NCBI RefSeq assembly: GCF_022867795.2
Contig: NZ_CP107006.1
Coordinates: 930,001-994,000 of the forward strand
Origin: Chitinophaga horti
GTDB taxonomy: Bacteria; Bacteroidota; Bacteroidia; Chitinophagales; Chitinophagaceae
Reading direction: 5' to 3'
Length of the DNA: 64,000 bases
Of this stretch, positions 32,798 through 41,445 are shown in pieces. Below the pieces are notes generated by a model, which worked only from the letters and a program-made list of their open reading frames with translations, searched no databases and was not told the DNA's origin. The translations under genes and the position numbers were made by a program. Numbering within the stretch: the stretch's first letter is position 1; each line of letters starts with the position of its first letter.

Positions 32798-35242
32798 ATG
32801 AAACGTCATTCTAAAATGTTGCCCCTTAGTATGTTGCTTGTTTTCGCAACTGCAATGCCGGCCCTGGCCCAAACGAAAGTGACGGGACAGGTGAACCAGG
32901 CAGACAACAAACCGGTACCGTTCGCTACCGTTACTCTGTTAAAGGCCAAGGACTCGACCCTTGCCAAAGGAGCGGTGGCCGATATCGATGGAAAGTATCA
33001 ATTTGAACAGGTGGCCGCCGGTAAATACCTGGTTGCCGCAGTAAATATGGGAATGAAGAAAAGCTTCAGTCAGCCCTTCGAAGTAAAAAACGCGCCCTTT
33101 CAGCTGCCGGCTTTGTTGCTGGGAGAGGATGTTAAGAAACTAAAAGAAGTAAACGTGACCGGTAAAAGGCCGTTCATCGAACAAAAAGCCGATAAGATGG
33201 TGGTGAATGTGGAGAACAGTATCGTAGCAGCCGGAGGCACCGCCATGGAAGTTTTAGAAAAAGCACCCGGTGTGCAGGTAGATAAAGACGATAACATTTC
33301 CATGAAAGGAAAGGGAGGCGTCATCGTGATGATAGACGGGAAACCTACGAATATGACCTCCCAGGACGTTGCCCAGCTGCTCAAAAACATGCCCAGCTCT
33401 AACATTGACCAGATAGAGCTGATCGCCAATCCTTCCGCCAAATACGATGCAGCGGGCAACGCCGGGATCATTAACATCAAACTGAAAAAGAACAAAAACT
33501 ACGGCACCAACGGGAATGTATCGCTGGTGTATGGTCAGGGTAAACTACCGAAAGCGAATGGCAGCTTTAACCTGAACCATCGTAACGAGCGCCTCAACGC
33601 ATTTGCATCCTACAACTACAATTATAACCGCAACTTCGAGAACCTGGAAGTGTACCGTAAAAGTATGGACCAGGGCCGCCAGGTGATATTTGACCAGGCC
33701 AACTATATTGATAAGTCATCGCACGCGCATAACACTAAGCTGGGACTGGATTATTTCCTGAACAAGCATCATACGATCGGTGTGATGGCTGATCTTAATA
33801 AGCGGGTGTGGGAAGGACCGGGTAGCAGTATCACTAAAATGGGCGATGGGCTGGCGATTGACAGTAACCTTATTACCAATTCGGAAAACGACCGTGACTT
33901 TAGTCAGACCGCCTTTAACCTGAATTACAAAGGCCGACTGGACTCCGCCGGTAAAGAGTTGAACATCGACCTTGATTTCAGCCGTACCGACCAGCAAAAC
34001 GGTAACCTGATGAAAGGTGCTTTTCGCGGTCCAGACCTGAAGCATTATATGCATGGTGATACGGTACGGAGCCAGCAGCCGTCGCGCATCGAGATCCGCA
34101 CGGCGAAGGCCGACTACGTGCATCCGCTGAAGAACGGGGCTAAGCTGGAAGCTGGGTTTAAAGTGAGCTTTGTGAAATCGGACAACAACGCGCGTTTTGA
34201 TTCGCTGAAGTTGCAGCAGTGGGAGTTTGATGCCAACCGCTCGAATCACTTCATTTATGAAGAGAATGTGAATGCCGCCTATATCAACTTCTCTAAACAG
34301 TTTAAGAAATTGGGCGTACAGGCGGGTTTACGGGGCGAACAAAGTAATGTGAAAGGTAGCCAGATGACCACTGCGCAAGTGAACGACACCAGTTACTTCA
34401 ACTTGTTTCCCAGCGTGTTTTTGAGCTATACGGCCAACGAGAAAAATATGTGGGGCGTGTCGTACAGCCGCAGGTTGCAGCGCCCGAGTTATGATAACCT
34501 CAACCCGTTCGAGTTTTACCTGGACCGGTACACGAAAACGAGTGGCAACCCGGGTTTGAAGCCGCAGTATTCCAATAACTTCGAGGTGAACCATACCTTC
34601 AGGCAGTTTTTGACTACCTCGCTCGGTTATACCCATACGAAAGATATGATTACCAGGGTAATTGAGGCTGATGAGGATTTTGAGACCGGGGATACCACCA
34701 TCCTGAAGTACAAGTATATGAACGTGGCCAAGCGCGACAACTTTAATCTCGGCATTTCTGCTCCCTTTCCAATCACGAAGTGGTGGAACAGTTTTGTAAC
34801 CATTTCCGCCTTCTACAACCGGTTCCAGACCGTGGTGGACGGGGAGCAGATCGACCGGGCGTCTGCCGGTTTCTTTGGTCAGACACAGCATACGTTTAAG
34901 ATCACGAAGGGCATGAGCGCGGAGGCTTCTTACTACTATAGCTCGCCACAGGTGACGAATGAGGGTTTGTTCAGGATGAGGGCGATGCATTCGGGTAACA
35001 TTGGCCTGCAGCAGCTGGTGTTAAAAAAGCAGGGTACCCTGCGGGTGAACGTGAACGACGTATTCAATACCAACCGTTTTTCGGGTACCTACGAGGCCAG
35101 TGGTCAGCAAATAAGGTTGTCGAACCGCTGGGATAGCCGGCAGCTGCGTGTAAGCTTTACCTATCGTTTCGGGAACATGAACGTAAAAGAAGCCCGCAAG
35201 CGCCGCACGGGGATAGAGGATGAACAGAATCGTGTGAAGTAG
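32798..35242 (+). CDS. TonB-receptor-like outer-membrane beta-barrel protein with N-terminal carboxypeptidase-regulatory-like domain
   Basis: An 814-aa protein with a signal peptide (ending ALAQ). It is followed by a carboxypeptidase-regulatory-like sandwich (TKVTGQVNQADNKPVPFATVTLL, residues about 25-105). A plug-like region comes next with VLEKAPGVQVDKDDNISMKG and DGKPTNMTSQDVAQLLKNMP. A long barrel rich in aromatic strands ends with QLRVSFTYRFGNMN. This matches the Bacteroidetes outer membrane beta-barrel family (PF14905 type), not a classical SusC. Ligand unknown. The in-frame ATG at 32768 would place polar residues before the signal peptide, so I prefer 32798. A terminator follows, before an ECF sigma gene. 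Confidence 0.9.
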   Translation: MKRHSKMLPLSMLLVFATAMPALAQTKVTGQVNQADNKPVPFATVTLLKAKDSTLAKGAVADIDGKYQFEQVAAGKYLVAAVNMGMKKSFSQPFEVKNAPFQLPALLLGEDVKKLKEVNVTGKRPFIEQKADKMVVNVENSIVAAGGTAMEVLEKAPGVQVDKDDNISMKGKGGVIVMIDGKPTNMTSQDVAQLLKNMPSSNIDQIELIANPSAKYDAAGNAGIINIKLKKNKNYGTNGNVSLVYGQGKLPKANGSFNLNHRNERLNAFASYNYNYNRNFENLEVYRKSMDQGRQVIFDQANYIDKSSHAHNTKLGLDYFLNKHHTIGVMADLNKRVWEGPGSSITKMGDGLAIDSNLITNSENDRDFSQTAFNLNYKGRLDSAGKELNIDLDFSRTDQQNGNLMKGAFRGPDLKHYMHGDTVRSQQPSRIEIRTAKADYVHPLKNGAKLEAGFKVSFVKSDNNARFDSLKLQQWEFDANRSNHFIYEENVNAAYINFSKQFKKLGVQAGLRGEQSNVKGSQMTTAQVNDTSYFNLFPSVFLSYTANEKNMWGVSYSRRLQRPSYDNLNPFEFYLDRYTKTSGNPGLKPQYSNNFEVNHTFRQFLTTSLGYTHTKDMITRVIEADEDFETGDTTILKYKYMNVAKRDNFNLGISAPFPITKWWNSFVTISAFYNRFQTVVDGEQIDRASAGFFGQTQHTFKITKGMSAEASYYYSSPQVTNEGLFRMRAMHSGNIGLQQLVLKKQGTLRVNVNDVFNTNRFSGTYEASGQQIRLSNRWDSRQLRVSFTYRFGNMNVKEARKRRTGIEDEQNRVK

Positions 35243-35299
35243 TGTAATCCCCTCATTAACAATGACCTAATCAAGTTTTAGGTATATAAGGATGGATGG

Positions 35300-35333
35300 A
35301 GCGTGGCCTTTCGCAGGTCACGCTTCTTTTTTT
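35300..35333 (+). terminator. Terminator of the outer-membrane barrel gene
   Basis: The stem AGCGTGGCCT / AGGTCACGCT is followed by a T run. It overlaps the ATG at 35296 that would be the longest start for the sigma factor, making that start implausible. Confidence 0.85.
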
Positions 35334-35394
35334 ATTTTGGGAATGCAACCTTTTTTTAAGGCTGGCGTCTTTAATACGAACACATTTAAATCGC

Positions 35395-35937
35395 TTGACA
35401 ACAAACCTCCTAACAGATCAACTGGTATATCGTTGCCGACAGGGTGATGTACGGGCGTACCGTGAGCTGTACGATGCATACAGTAAGGCGATGTATAATA
35501 TATGCCTTCGTATGTTGGGGAATTCGGCTGATGCGGAAGATGTGTTACAGGAAGCGTTTGTGCAGGTGTTTAATAACATAGGTAAGATTCAGCAGGAAGC
35601 AAGTTTAAGCGGGTGGATCAAAAGGATTGTGGTAAACCATTGCCTGTCGCAGTTGCGCAAGAAGAAAGTGTATTTCGAAGAAGTGGAGGAGGAGCATGTA
35701 AGCGGCGAAGCGGAAGTAGATGAAGTGCAGTTTGCCTTGTCGGTAACACTGGTGAAAGAGGCGATTGCGCAGTTGCCGGACGGTTATCGCACCGTGTTGA
35801 ACCTTTACCTGTTCGAAGATTATTCCCACCGCGAGATCGGCGAGTTATTGGGAATAACGGAATCAACCGCCAAAACACAATATATGCGTGCAAAAGAAAA
35901 AGTGAGAGGGATTGTAAAGCAAAAAACAGTAGCGTGA
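35395..35937 (+). CDS. ECF-type RNA polymerase sigma factor
   Basis: A sigma-70 family factor of the extracytoplasmic-function group. Region 2 is YRELYDAYSKAMYNICLRMLGNSADAEDVLQEAFVQVF (given as positions about 22-60) and includes the DAEDVLQE core. Region 4 ends YSHREIGELLGITESTAKTQYMRAKEKV, a helix-turn-helix. No ATG fits: the one at 35296 lies inside the upstream terminator and adds a hydrophobic, unrelated stretch. I place the start at TTG 35395 (LTTNLLTDQL), giving 180 aa, the usual size. The next gene starts within the stop (TGATG), so it is co-translated with the anti-sigma-like protein. Confidence 0.88.
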   Translation: MTTNLLTDQLVYRCRQGDVRAYRELYDAYSKAMYNICLRMLGNSADAEDVLQEAFVQVFNNIGKIQQEASLSGWIKRIVVNHCLSQLRKKKVYFEEVEEEHVSGEAEVDEVQFALSVTLVKEAIAQLPDGYRTVLNLYLFEDYSHREIGELLGITESTAKTQYMRAKEKVRGIVKQKTVA

Positions 35938-36476
35938 TGAAAATGGAAGATTTCATACGGGATAACCGGTCAGCGTTTGAGGAAGAGGGGCCATCGCCCT
36001 TGCTGTGGGAGAAGCTGGAAAAGCAATTGTCGGTAAAACGCAAAGTGGGTATTGTACGCGCTTTGGGACGTCACTGGTTAAAAGTTGCGGCGGCCTGCCT
36101 GATCCTTATCAATAGTGTTTTTTTGATGCAGTTCCTGCAATATAAGAGCCAGCAGCAACAGCATGTGATGATCCCGGAAATAGACGAAGCCGGCGTGTAT
36201 TATACCAACCAGATAGAGCAGCGTTTGGAGTTGATCAATGCGTATCCTGCCCCCGAACTGGGTTTGGATAGTACCGTGAGAAACGAGCTGCAGTTAAAGA
36301 ACGACACCTACCTCATGCTTGAAAAGGAGCTACAGGCGAATCCGGGCAACGAGCGCATCAGAGCTGCCATGATCCGGTATTACAAAATGAAACTGGAGTT
36401 GCTGGACAAAATACTTGAAGAGCATGAGCGACATTCAACACCTAAAAAGATCCAACAGTATGACGCTGAAATTTAA
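35937..36476 (+). CDS. Putative anti-sigma factor (single-TM protein)
   Basis: A 179-aa protein whose ATG overlaps the stop of the ECF sigma gene by one base. It has an N-terminal cytoplasmic segment of about 40 residues (DFIRDNRSAFEEEGPSPLLW), one membrane helix at about residues 44-62 (HWLKVAAACLILINSVFLMQ) and a helical periplasmic part. I do not see a zinc-binding anti-sigma HxxxCxxC motif. Assignment as anti-sigma rests on position, topology and similar Bacteroidetes pairs. Its 3' end overlaps the start of the next gene by 17 bases, so the operon continues. Confidence 0.7.
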   Translation: MKMEDFIRDNRSAFEEEGPSPLLWEKLEKQLSVKRKVGIVRALGRHWLKVAAACLILINSVFLMQFLQYKSQQQQHVMIPEIDEAGVYYTNQIEQRLELINAYPAPELGLDSTVRNELQLKNDTYLMLEKELQANPGNERIRAAMIRYYKMKLELLDKILEEHERHSTPKKIQQYDAEI

Positions 36477-37521
36477 AATATTATTCCTGTTATTCTTACC
36501 AGCCCTGGCGTTTGCGGAAGGCGATCAACAAAGCGTTCGTATGGTGGAAAAGACATTTGCAGCCAGTGCTGCCAGTGCTTTAAAGATCACTAACAAATAC
36601 GGTAAGATCGTTATCAACCTTTGGGATAAAAACGAAGTAAAAGCATCGATCGCAATTACCGGTTTCGGTAAGAACGAAAGTGACGCGAAGGCCATGGCTG
36701 CGGCTGTGGATATAGAAGAAGGCGGCAGCGGGGGAGACATTGTATTATCGAGCAACTACAAAACCGGTGGCAACAAATGGATATTCGGATCCAGTAAAAA
36801 CGGTAAGCAGTACGTAAACATAGATTATACGGTGTATATACCGCGCAAGCTAAAAAACATCACCCTGGAAAATGCTTTTGGAGATATACTGGCCCGCGAA
36901 CTTACATCGCCTACCGCCATCATTATCAGCTATGGTTACTTCGATGTGGAGTCTGCCGATTACCTGTCACTGAAAGCGAATTATTGCGACAAGAGTAAGT
37001 TGGGGAAGATACAATCCGCTGAACTGACAGTGAACTATTCTTCTTTCCGTTTGGAAGAAGCCCGTACACTGACCATGCGTAGTAATAATTGCGATTACAA
37101 GCTTGGTTCCATCCGATCATTGTCGCTCACCGCCAATTACGACGACTTCCGGCTGGAGCATGTAGATAAGATAGATGCCCGCACCAACTACACCGATCTG
37201 CGGATCGATCACCTGGAAACGGAGGGTACCTTTAACGTGAATTACAGCGATGTCAGTATCAAATCGACAGGCACGCAACTGAAGTCATTCCACTTCAATG
37301 GTAATTACTCGGATGTAACATTGGGTGTTGCCCAGAGCCTCCCGGTTAGTATCACCGCCAGTGTGAACTATGGCGACATTAGTACCGGCGGCCTGGCCAT
37401 GAAAAATGTAACCAGCGTGCGGAAAGGTGGCAAGCTGGATTACTCCGGCATCAGTGGGGCAGGATCTGTACCTGTACAGGTGAAGTGTAATTACTCGGAT
37501 GTTACGTTTAAAACGAACTGA
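36460..37521 (+). CDS. Secreted repeat protein, DUF4097-like beta-helix
   Basis: A 353-aa protein with a signal peptide (MTLKFKILFLLFLPALAFAE). The rest is built from short repeating strands with the recurring motif N-Y-x-D or N-Y-S-x (NYCDKSKL, NYSSFRL, NNCDYKL, NYDDFRL, NYTDLRI, NYSDVSI, NYSDVTL, NYGDIST, NYSDVTF), spaced 18-25 residues. This is the layout of a right-handed beta-helix of the DUF4097 (adhesin-like) type. An upstream ATG at 36415 lies well inside the anti-sigma-like gene, so 36460 is preferred. Probably a surface protein controlled by the adjacent ECF sigma. Function unknown. Confidence 0.8.
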   Translation: MTLKFKILFLLFLPALAFAEGDQQSVRMVEKTFAASAASALKITNKYGKIVINLWDKNEVKASIAITGFGKNESDAKAMAAAVDIEEGGSGGDIVLSSNYKTGGNKWIFGSSKNGKQYVNIDYTVYIPRKLKNITLENAFGDILARELTSPTAIIISYGYFDVESADYLSLKANYCDKSKLGKIQSAELTVNYSSFRLEEARTLTMRSNNCDYKLGSIRSLSLTANYDDFRLEHVDKIDARTNYTDLRIDHLETEGTFNVNYSDVSIKSTGTQLKSFHFNGNYSDVTLGVAQSLPVSITASVNYGDISTGGLAMKNVTSVRKGGKLDYSGISGAGSVPVQVKCNYSDVTFKTN

Positions 37522-37529
37522 TAAAACCT

Positions 37530-37598
37530 GCGGCAGCAGCCGGTGACGGAAACAGGCACTTCGCCATTCCGCTTTGTGTCCGGGACCGGCGCTGCCGC
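37530..37598 (+). other. Intercistronic inverted repeat
   Basis: GCGGCAGC and GCCGGT (37530-37544) pair with ACCGGC and GCTGCCGC (37585-37598), leaving one bulged base and a 40-base loop. There is no T run. It may be an mRNA-processing or stability structure between the two beta-helix genes. Confidence 0.5.
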
Positions 37599-37641
37599 CG
37601 ATAATAAACTACCATTCTAAAACCTCATTAAACTTATTGTC

Positions 37642-38370
37642 ATGAAAACACGCGAAGCTTTGTACTACTGGATACCGTTCGCACTGATGGCCTTATTCTT
37701 CTCGTCATTCAAACAGGGCCGTGAAAAAGTAAATGGTAACGGTAATGTAAAAAAGGAAAACAGGAGCCACGACTCATTCAGTGGCATCGCTACCTCCGGC
37801 AATTATAAAGTATACATTAAGCAGGGCAATAGCTATTCCGTGCAGATAGAGGCGGAGGATAACCTGTTGCCCTACATCGAGACCAAAGTGGAGGGTAACT
37901 CTTTAGGCATCGGTACTAAAAGAGGTTTCAATATTCACCCGACGAAACAGATCAACGTGTATATTACCCTGAAAGAGCTGAAAGAACTGGCGGCCAGCGG
38001 CAAGGGGGGCTTTTACAGTGAAGGCCAGCTGCGTTCCAACAAACTGGAAGTTGCCTTTAGCGGGTCGCTGGAAACAGACCTTGATGTAGAGACGGGCAGC
38101 CTCGAGATCAGCAACTCCGGTTCCGGTAAAATGAAGTTCCGCGGTAAGGCCGACAAGACCGAAATCGCCATCTCCGGCAGCTGCGCTGTGGAGGCGGAAG
38201 GTTTATCTACCAACAATACCGAGATCGCTATTTCCGGCAGTGGGGACGTGCGTATAAGGGCGGAGAAAAAGCTGGACGTTGCCATATCTGGTGCAGGCAA
38301 TGTAACCTATACGGGTAATGCAGCGGTTTCACAGCATGTGTCCGGCCGGGGCACCATCAAAAAAGGATGA
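37642..38370 (+). CDS. Head GIN domain-containing protein (DUF2807)
   Basis: A 242-aa secreted protein. After a hydrophobic N-terminal segment, the DUF2807 (putative auto-transporter adhesin, head GIN) domain begins with VKKENRSHDSFSGIATSGNYKVYIKQGN. It continues with short repeating strands containing AISGSGDV-like motifs (EISNSGSG, EIAISGSC, EIAISGSG, VAISGAGN). The final segment HVSGRGTIKKG is typical. The fold is a right-handed beta-helix. Same strand as, and 120 bases after, the other beta-helix gene, so both may belong to one ECF-controlled surface operon. Ligand unknown. Confidence 0.88.
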   Translation: MKTREALYYWIPFALMALFFSSFKQGREKVNGNGNVKKENRSHDSFSGIATSGNYKVYIKQGNSYSVQIEAEDNLLPYIETKVEGNSLGIGTKRGFNIHPTKQINVYITLKELKELAASGKGGFYSEGQLRSNKLEVAFSGSLETDLDVETGSLEISNSGSGKMKFRGKADKTEIAISGSCAVEAEGLSTNNTEIAISGSGDVRIRAEKKLDVAISGAGNVTYTGNAAVSQHVSGRGTIKKG

Positions 38371-38398
38371 TATCATCAAAGTATAAATGTGTTCAGGA

Positions 38399-38428
38399 AA
38401 AGCAGGCGATTTGCCTGCTTTTTCTTTT
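38399..38428 (+). terminator. Terminator of the ECF sigma / beta-helix operon
   Basis: The stem AAGCAGGC / GCCTGCTT with a five-base loop is followed by a T-rich run that merges into the next promoter. Confidence 0.85.
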
Positions 38429-38435
38429 ATCTTTG
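38428..38435 (+). promoter_or_regulatory. Candidate -7 box TATCTTTG of yajQ
   Basis: TATCTTTG matches TAnnTTTG, 41 bases before the ATG at 38477, immediately after the upstream terminator. Confidence 0.5.
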
Positions 38436-38476
38436 CAGACGCGGTAAAACGCATTTAACCTAAAAAACGCCAAAGA

Positions 38477-38968
38477 ATGCCGTCCTTCGATATCGTCAGC
38501 AAAATAGATGGGCAAACGCTCGACAACGCGATCAACACCGTAAAGAAAGAGATCACTACGCGTTTCGACTTTAAGGATTCCCATGTGAGCATCGAGCTGA
38601 ACAAGAAAGATTTTAAGTTGAGCCTGGAAGTGGAATCGGACATGAAGTTGCAGCAGGTGATCGACGTGCTGATCAGCCGTAGTATGCGCCAGGGCGTGGA
38701 CGCCAACGTTTACGACCTGAGTAACGAGCCTTACCAGAGTGGTAAAGTATTGAAGAAAGAGGTGCCTGTACGCAACGGTATCAAACAGGAAGACGCCAAG
38801 AAGGTGGTAAAGCTGATCAAAGACAGCGGTACGAAGGTGCAGGCGGCGATTATGGATGATATTGTACGCGTTACCGGTAAAAAAATAGATGATTTACAGG
38901 AAGTTATCGCTCTCATGAAGGGCGCGAACCTGGGCATTCCCCTGCAGTTCGTGAACATGAAGAGCTAG
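38477..38968 (+). CDS. yajQ: YajQ family nucleotide-binding protein
   Basis: A 163-aa cytoplasmic protein of the YajQ family, made of two ferredoxin-like domains. Members bind nucleotides, and in some species cyclic di-GMP. The start MPSFDIVSKIDGQTLDNAINTVKKEI, the middle DVLISRSMRQGVDANVYD and the late VTGKKIDDLQEVIALMKG are highly typical. Length is normal. It is monocistronic by layout, with its own promoter box and the separate rpmE promoter downstream. Whether it is a c-di-GMP effector here cannot be told. Confidence 0.95.
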   Translation: MPSFDIVSKIDGQTLDNAINTVKKEITTRFDFKDSHVSIELNKKDFKLSLEVESDMKLQQVIDVLISRSMRQGVDANVYDLSNEPYQSGKVLKKEVPVRNGIKQEDAKKVVKLIKDSGTKVQAAIMDDIVRVTGKKIDDLQEVIALMKGANLGIPLQFVNMKS

Positions 38969-39028
38969 TCCTGTCGGTTAGATTTATATTCTTTTCGGAA
39001 AAAAAGTAGGAGACTAAAAAAAATATCT

Positions 39029-39036
39029 TACCTTTG
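39029..39036 (+). promoter_or_regulatory. Candidate -7 box TACCTTTG of rpmE
   Basis: TACCTTTG matches TAnnTTTG, 25 bases upstream of the ATG at 39062. Confidence 0.55.
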
Positions 39037-39061
39037 CAGTCCGTATTTACAAATTATTGAT

Positions 39062-39313
39062 ATGAAACAGGGAATTCATCCGGAAAATTACAGATTTGTC
39101 GTTTTTAAAGATATGTCAAACGGTACTAGCTTTTTGAGCCGTTCTACCACGCCTTCTAAAGAAACTGTGAAGTGGGAAGATGGTAACGAGTACCCGGTTA
39201 TTAAACTGGAGATCTCCAATACTTCTCACCCGTTCTACACTGGTAAAAACGTATTGGTGGATACTGCAGGTCGTATCGACAAGTTTAACAAACGCTACGC
39301 GAAAAAGGCTTAA
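39062..39313 (+). CDS. rpmE2: 50S ribosomal protein L31 type B
   Basis: An 83-aa ribosomal protein of the large subunit. The sequence [20 protein letters not shown] and the ending [20 protein letters not shown] are characteristic of L31 type B, the form without the zinc-binding cysteines. No cysteine is present, so zinc is not bound. It has its own promoter box and a strong terminator. The presence of the Zn-free form alone in this window says nothing about a type A paralogue elsewhere. Confidence 0.97.
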   Translation: MKQGIHPENYRFVVFKDMSNGTSFLSRSTTPSKETVKWEDGNEYPVIKLEISNTSHPFYTGKNVLVDTAGRIDKFNKRYAKKA

Positions 39314-39336
39314 TTCGTCTTTTTTAAATAATTACG

Positions 39337-39368
39337 ATCCCATCGGTAAGCTATCGATGGGATTTTTT
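39337..39368 (+). terminator. Terminator of rpmE
   Basis: The stem ATCCCATCG / CGATGGGAT is followed by six T, 24 bases after the stop. Confidence 0.9.
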
Positions 39369-39379
39369 ATTTTAGCCAT

Positions 39380-40546
39380 ATGAGCCCTAATTACATCCTT
39401 TTTGATACACCGGACCGGGACCTGTTGTTCCCGTTCACCCACACGCGGCCGGCCGCAGCCTGTAAAGTGGGCCTGCTCACTATACAGCAGAAGTGGGAAA
39501 GGTTGTTAAATGCAACCCTCAGTCACTTTACCGTTCCCTATTTGCAGGAAAAGTACCCCCTGGTAACCGGCGATATAAACATCCTGCTGAACGGGCATGT
39601 ATTGCCTACGGCGGAGCTGGTGGAAGTTGTGAAGAGCTTGCAGAATGGAGAGGAGTTGTATAAAGACGGCAGTTTATTGGCCAAAGTAGTGAGTGGCCTT
39701 GACTTCCTGCAACCTTCAGTGGGCGGCAGGCGCAATTTTGAGGGCGATATCAAACGAATCGACTATCCCTGGCATATTAGTCAATTGAATGACTACGGCA
39801 TCCGGCAGGACTTTAAAATACTTACGGAAGGCAGGGTATCAGCAGTGATACCGGCCTCGAACCAGGTGGTGAATCCGGAGCACATTTTCATCGAGGAAGG
39901 TGCGGCTGTAGCGTGCAGCGTGTTGAATGCGAGCACCGGCCCTATATACATCGGCAAAAATGCCCAGATCATGGAAGGCTGCCTCGTGCGTGGGCCGCTG
40001 GCGATGGACGAAGGAGCTGTGTTGAAGATGGGAGCTAAGATCTATGGGGCTACGAGTATTGGCGCCAATAGTGTAGTTGGGGGCGAAGTGAAAAATACCG
40101 TGTTTTTCGATCATTCCAATAAAGGGCACGATGGTTATTTGGGGGATGCGGTGATTGGTGAGTGGTGTAACCTTGGTGCCAGTACCAATTGCTCGAATCT
40201 TAAGAATAATGCCCGCGAAGTGCGTGTGTGGATGGAGGGGCGTAAAGAAGCCTGGTCGGCCGGACTGAAATGTGGCGTGCTGATGGGCGACTACAGTCGT
40301 TGTGGGATCAATACCATGTTCAATACCGGTACCGTCGTGGGCGTATCGGCCAATGTATTCGGAAGCGATTTTCCCCCCAAGTTTGTACCCTCTTTTACGT
40401 GGGGAACCAATGTGGACGCATCCTACCGGCTGGCGGAAGCGTTGCGCGATGCGGAGTCGTGGATGCAGCTGAAAGGAAAAACGCTGTCGGACATGGAAAA
40501 GCGCATGCTGACGTATATCTTTGAGGCGCAAAGAAGTCAAAAATAG
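39380..40546 (+). CDS. GlmU-like putative sugar nucleotidyltransferase / acyltransferase
   Basis: A 388-aa cytoplasmic protein. The N-terminal half resembles a reduced nucleotidyltransferase domain (NTP_transf_4 type): it starts YILFDTPDRDLLFPFTHTRP, the usual opening of this Bacteroidetes family. The C-terminal half, from about residue 170, is a left-handed parallel beta-helix of hexapeptide repeats (IYIGKNAQIMEGCLVRGPLAM, ISIGANSVVGGEV-like turns), as in GlmU. It is likely to transfer nucleotidyl and/or acyl groups to a sugar phosphate. Substrate not established. tpiA follows 27 bases later. Confidence 0.88.
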   Translation: MSPNYILFDTPDRDLLFPFTHTRPAAACKVGLLTIQQKWERLLNATLSHFTVPYLQEKYPLVTGDINILLNGHVLPTAELVEVVKSLQNGEELYKDGSLLAKVVSGLDFLQPSVGGRRNFEGDIKRIDYPWHISQLNDYGIRQDFKILTEGRVSAVIPASNQVVNPEHIFIEEGAAVACSVLNASTGPIYIGKNAQIMEGCLVRGPLAMDEGAVLKMGAKIYGATSIGANSVVGGEVKNTVFFDHSNKGHDGYLGDAVIGEWCNLGASTNCSNLKNNAREVRVWMEGRKEAWSAGLKCGVLMGDYSRCGINTMFNTGTVVGVSANVFGSDFPPKFVPSFTWGTNVDASYRLAEALRDAESWMQLKGKTLSDMEKRMLTYIFEAQRSQK

Positions 40547-40573
40547 TAAACGCATAAATTCCTTTAAACAACA

Positions 40574-41332
40574 ATGAGAAAGAAAATTGTAGCAGGAAAC
40601 TGGAAAATGAACCTGACATTGGCGCAGGGTGAACAACTGATCAATGATATACTGGCGGCTGGCCTTAAGCTGGAAGAGGGTCAGGAAGTAGTGGTGGCGA
40701 CGCCGTTCCCGTATCTTACAAAGGCTAAATCGCTGCTCCAGCACCATCCCGGTTTTTACCTGGCAGCCCAGAACTGCTACTCCGAGAAATCCGGTGCCTT
40801 TACCGGCGAAGTATCTGCGGAAATGCTGAAATCCGTTGGTGTGGATTACGTGATTCTTGGTCACTCAGAAAGAAGGGAGTATTTCAAAGAAAGTAATGAA
40901 GCCCTGGCTAAAAAAGTAGATCTCGTGCTGGCAAACGGTTTGAAGCCTATTTTCTGCTGCGGCGAGCCGCTGGAAGTTCGCCAGGCTGAAACACAGAACG
41001 AGTATGTAGCTAAGCAGCTGGAAGAGAGCCTGTACCACCTGACGGCCGAGCAGTTGAAAGACGTGGTGATTGCTTATGAGCCTATCTGGGCGATTGGTAC
41101 CGGTTTAACCGCCAGCGCTCAACAGGCGCAGGACATGCACGCGTTCATTCGCGCGCAGATCGCCGGTAAATATGGCCGCGAGGCTGCTTTGGGTCTGTCC
41201 ATCCTTTATGGTGGCAGCGCGAAACCTTCCAATGCGAAAGAACTGTTTTCCAGCCCTGATGTAGACGGTGGTTTGATCGGTGGTGCGTCGCTGGTGGCGG
41301 CTGACTTCGCAGCGATCGTTAAAAGCTTCTAA
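40574..41332 (+). CDS. tpiA: Triosephosphate isomerase
   Basis: A 252-aa TIM-barrel enzyme of glycolysis that interconverts dihydroxyacetone phosphate and glyceraldehyde 3-phosphate. Catalytic residues are visible: Lys in GNWKMN near the start, His in ILGHSERREYF (about residue 97) and Glu in VIAYEPIWAIGTG (about residue 169). The phosphate loop YGGSAKPSNA is near the C-terminus. Length is normal. It follows the GlmU-like gene at 27 bases and ends at a strong terminator, so the two probably share a transcript. The function is certain. Confidence 0.98.
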   Translation: MRKKIVAGNWKMNLTLAQGEQLINDILAAGLKLEEGQEVVVATPFPYLTKAKSLLQHHPGFYLAAQNCYSEKSGAFTGEVSAEMLKSVGVDYVILGHSERREYFKESNEALAKKVDLVLANGLKPIFCCGEPLEVRQAETQNEYVAKQLEESLYHLTAEQLKDVVIAYEPIWAIGTGLTASAQQAQDMHAFIRAQIAGKYGREAALGLSILYGGSAKPSNAKELFSSPDVDGGLIGGASLVAADFAAIVKSF

Positions 41333-41344
41333 ATAATACAGACA

Positions 41345-41373
41345 AGTTGCGCTCCCCAGGCGCAACTTTTTTT
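41345..41373 (+). terminator. Terminator of tpiA
   Basis: The stem AGTTGCGC / GCGCAACT with a seven-base loop is followed by seven T. Confidence 0.9.
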
Positions 41374-41445
41374 AGCATTTCTTGCTAAAAAAATTAGTAT
41401 TTCCCAAAATAGTTAGTATATTCGTATTGTTAAATTGCTTTTGTT

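Noticed and set aside
32557..32814. 85-codon frame before the outer-membrane barrel gene
   Set aside because: It covers a dispersed repeat and the probable promoter, and its end overlaps the signal-peptide region of the real gene.
39839..40864. 341-codon open frame antisense to the GlmU-like and tpiA genes
   Set aside because: It spans two real genes and the gap between them, with a His/Arg-rich shadow composition.
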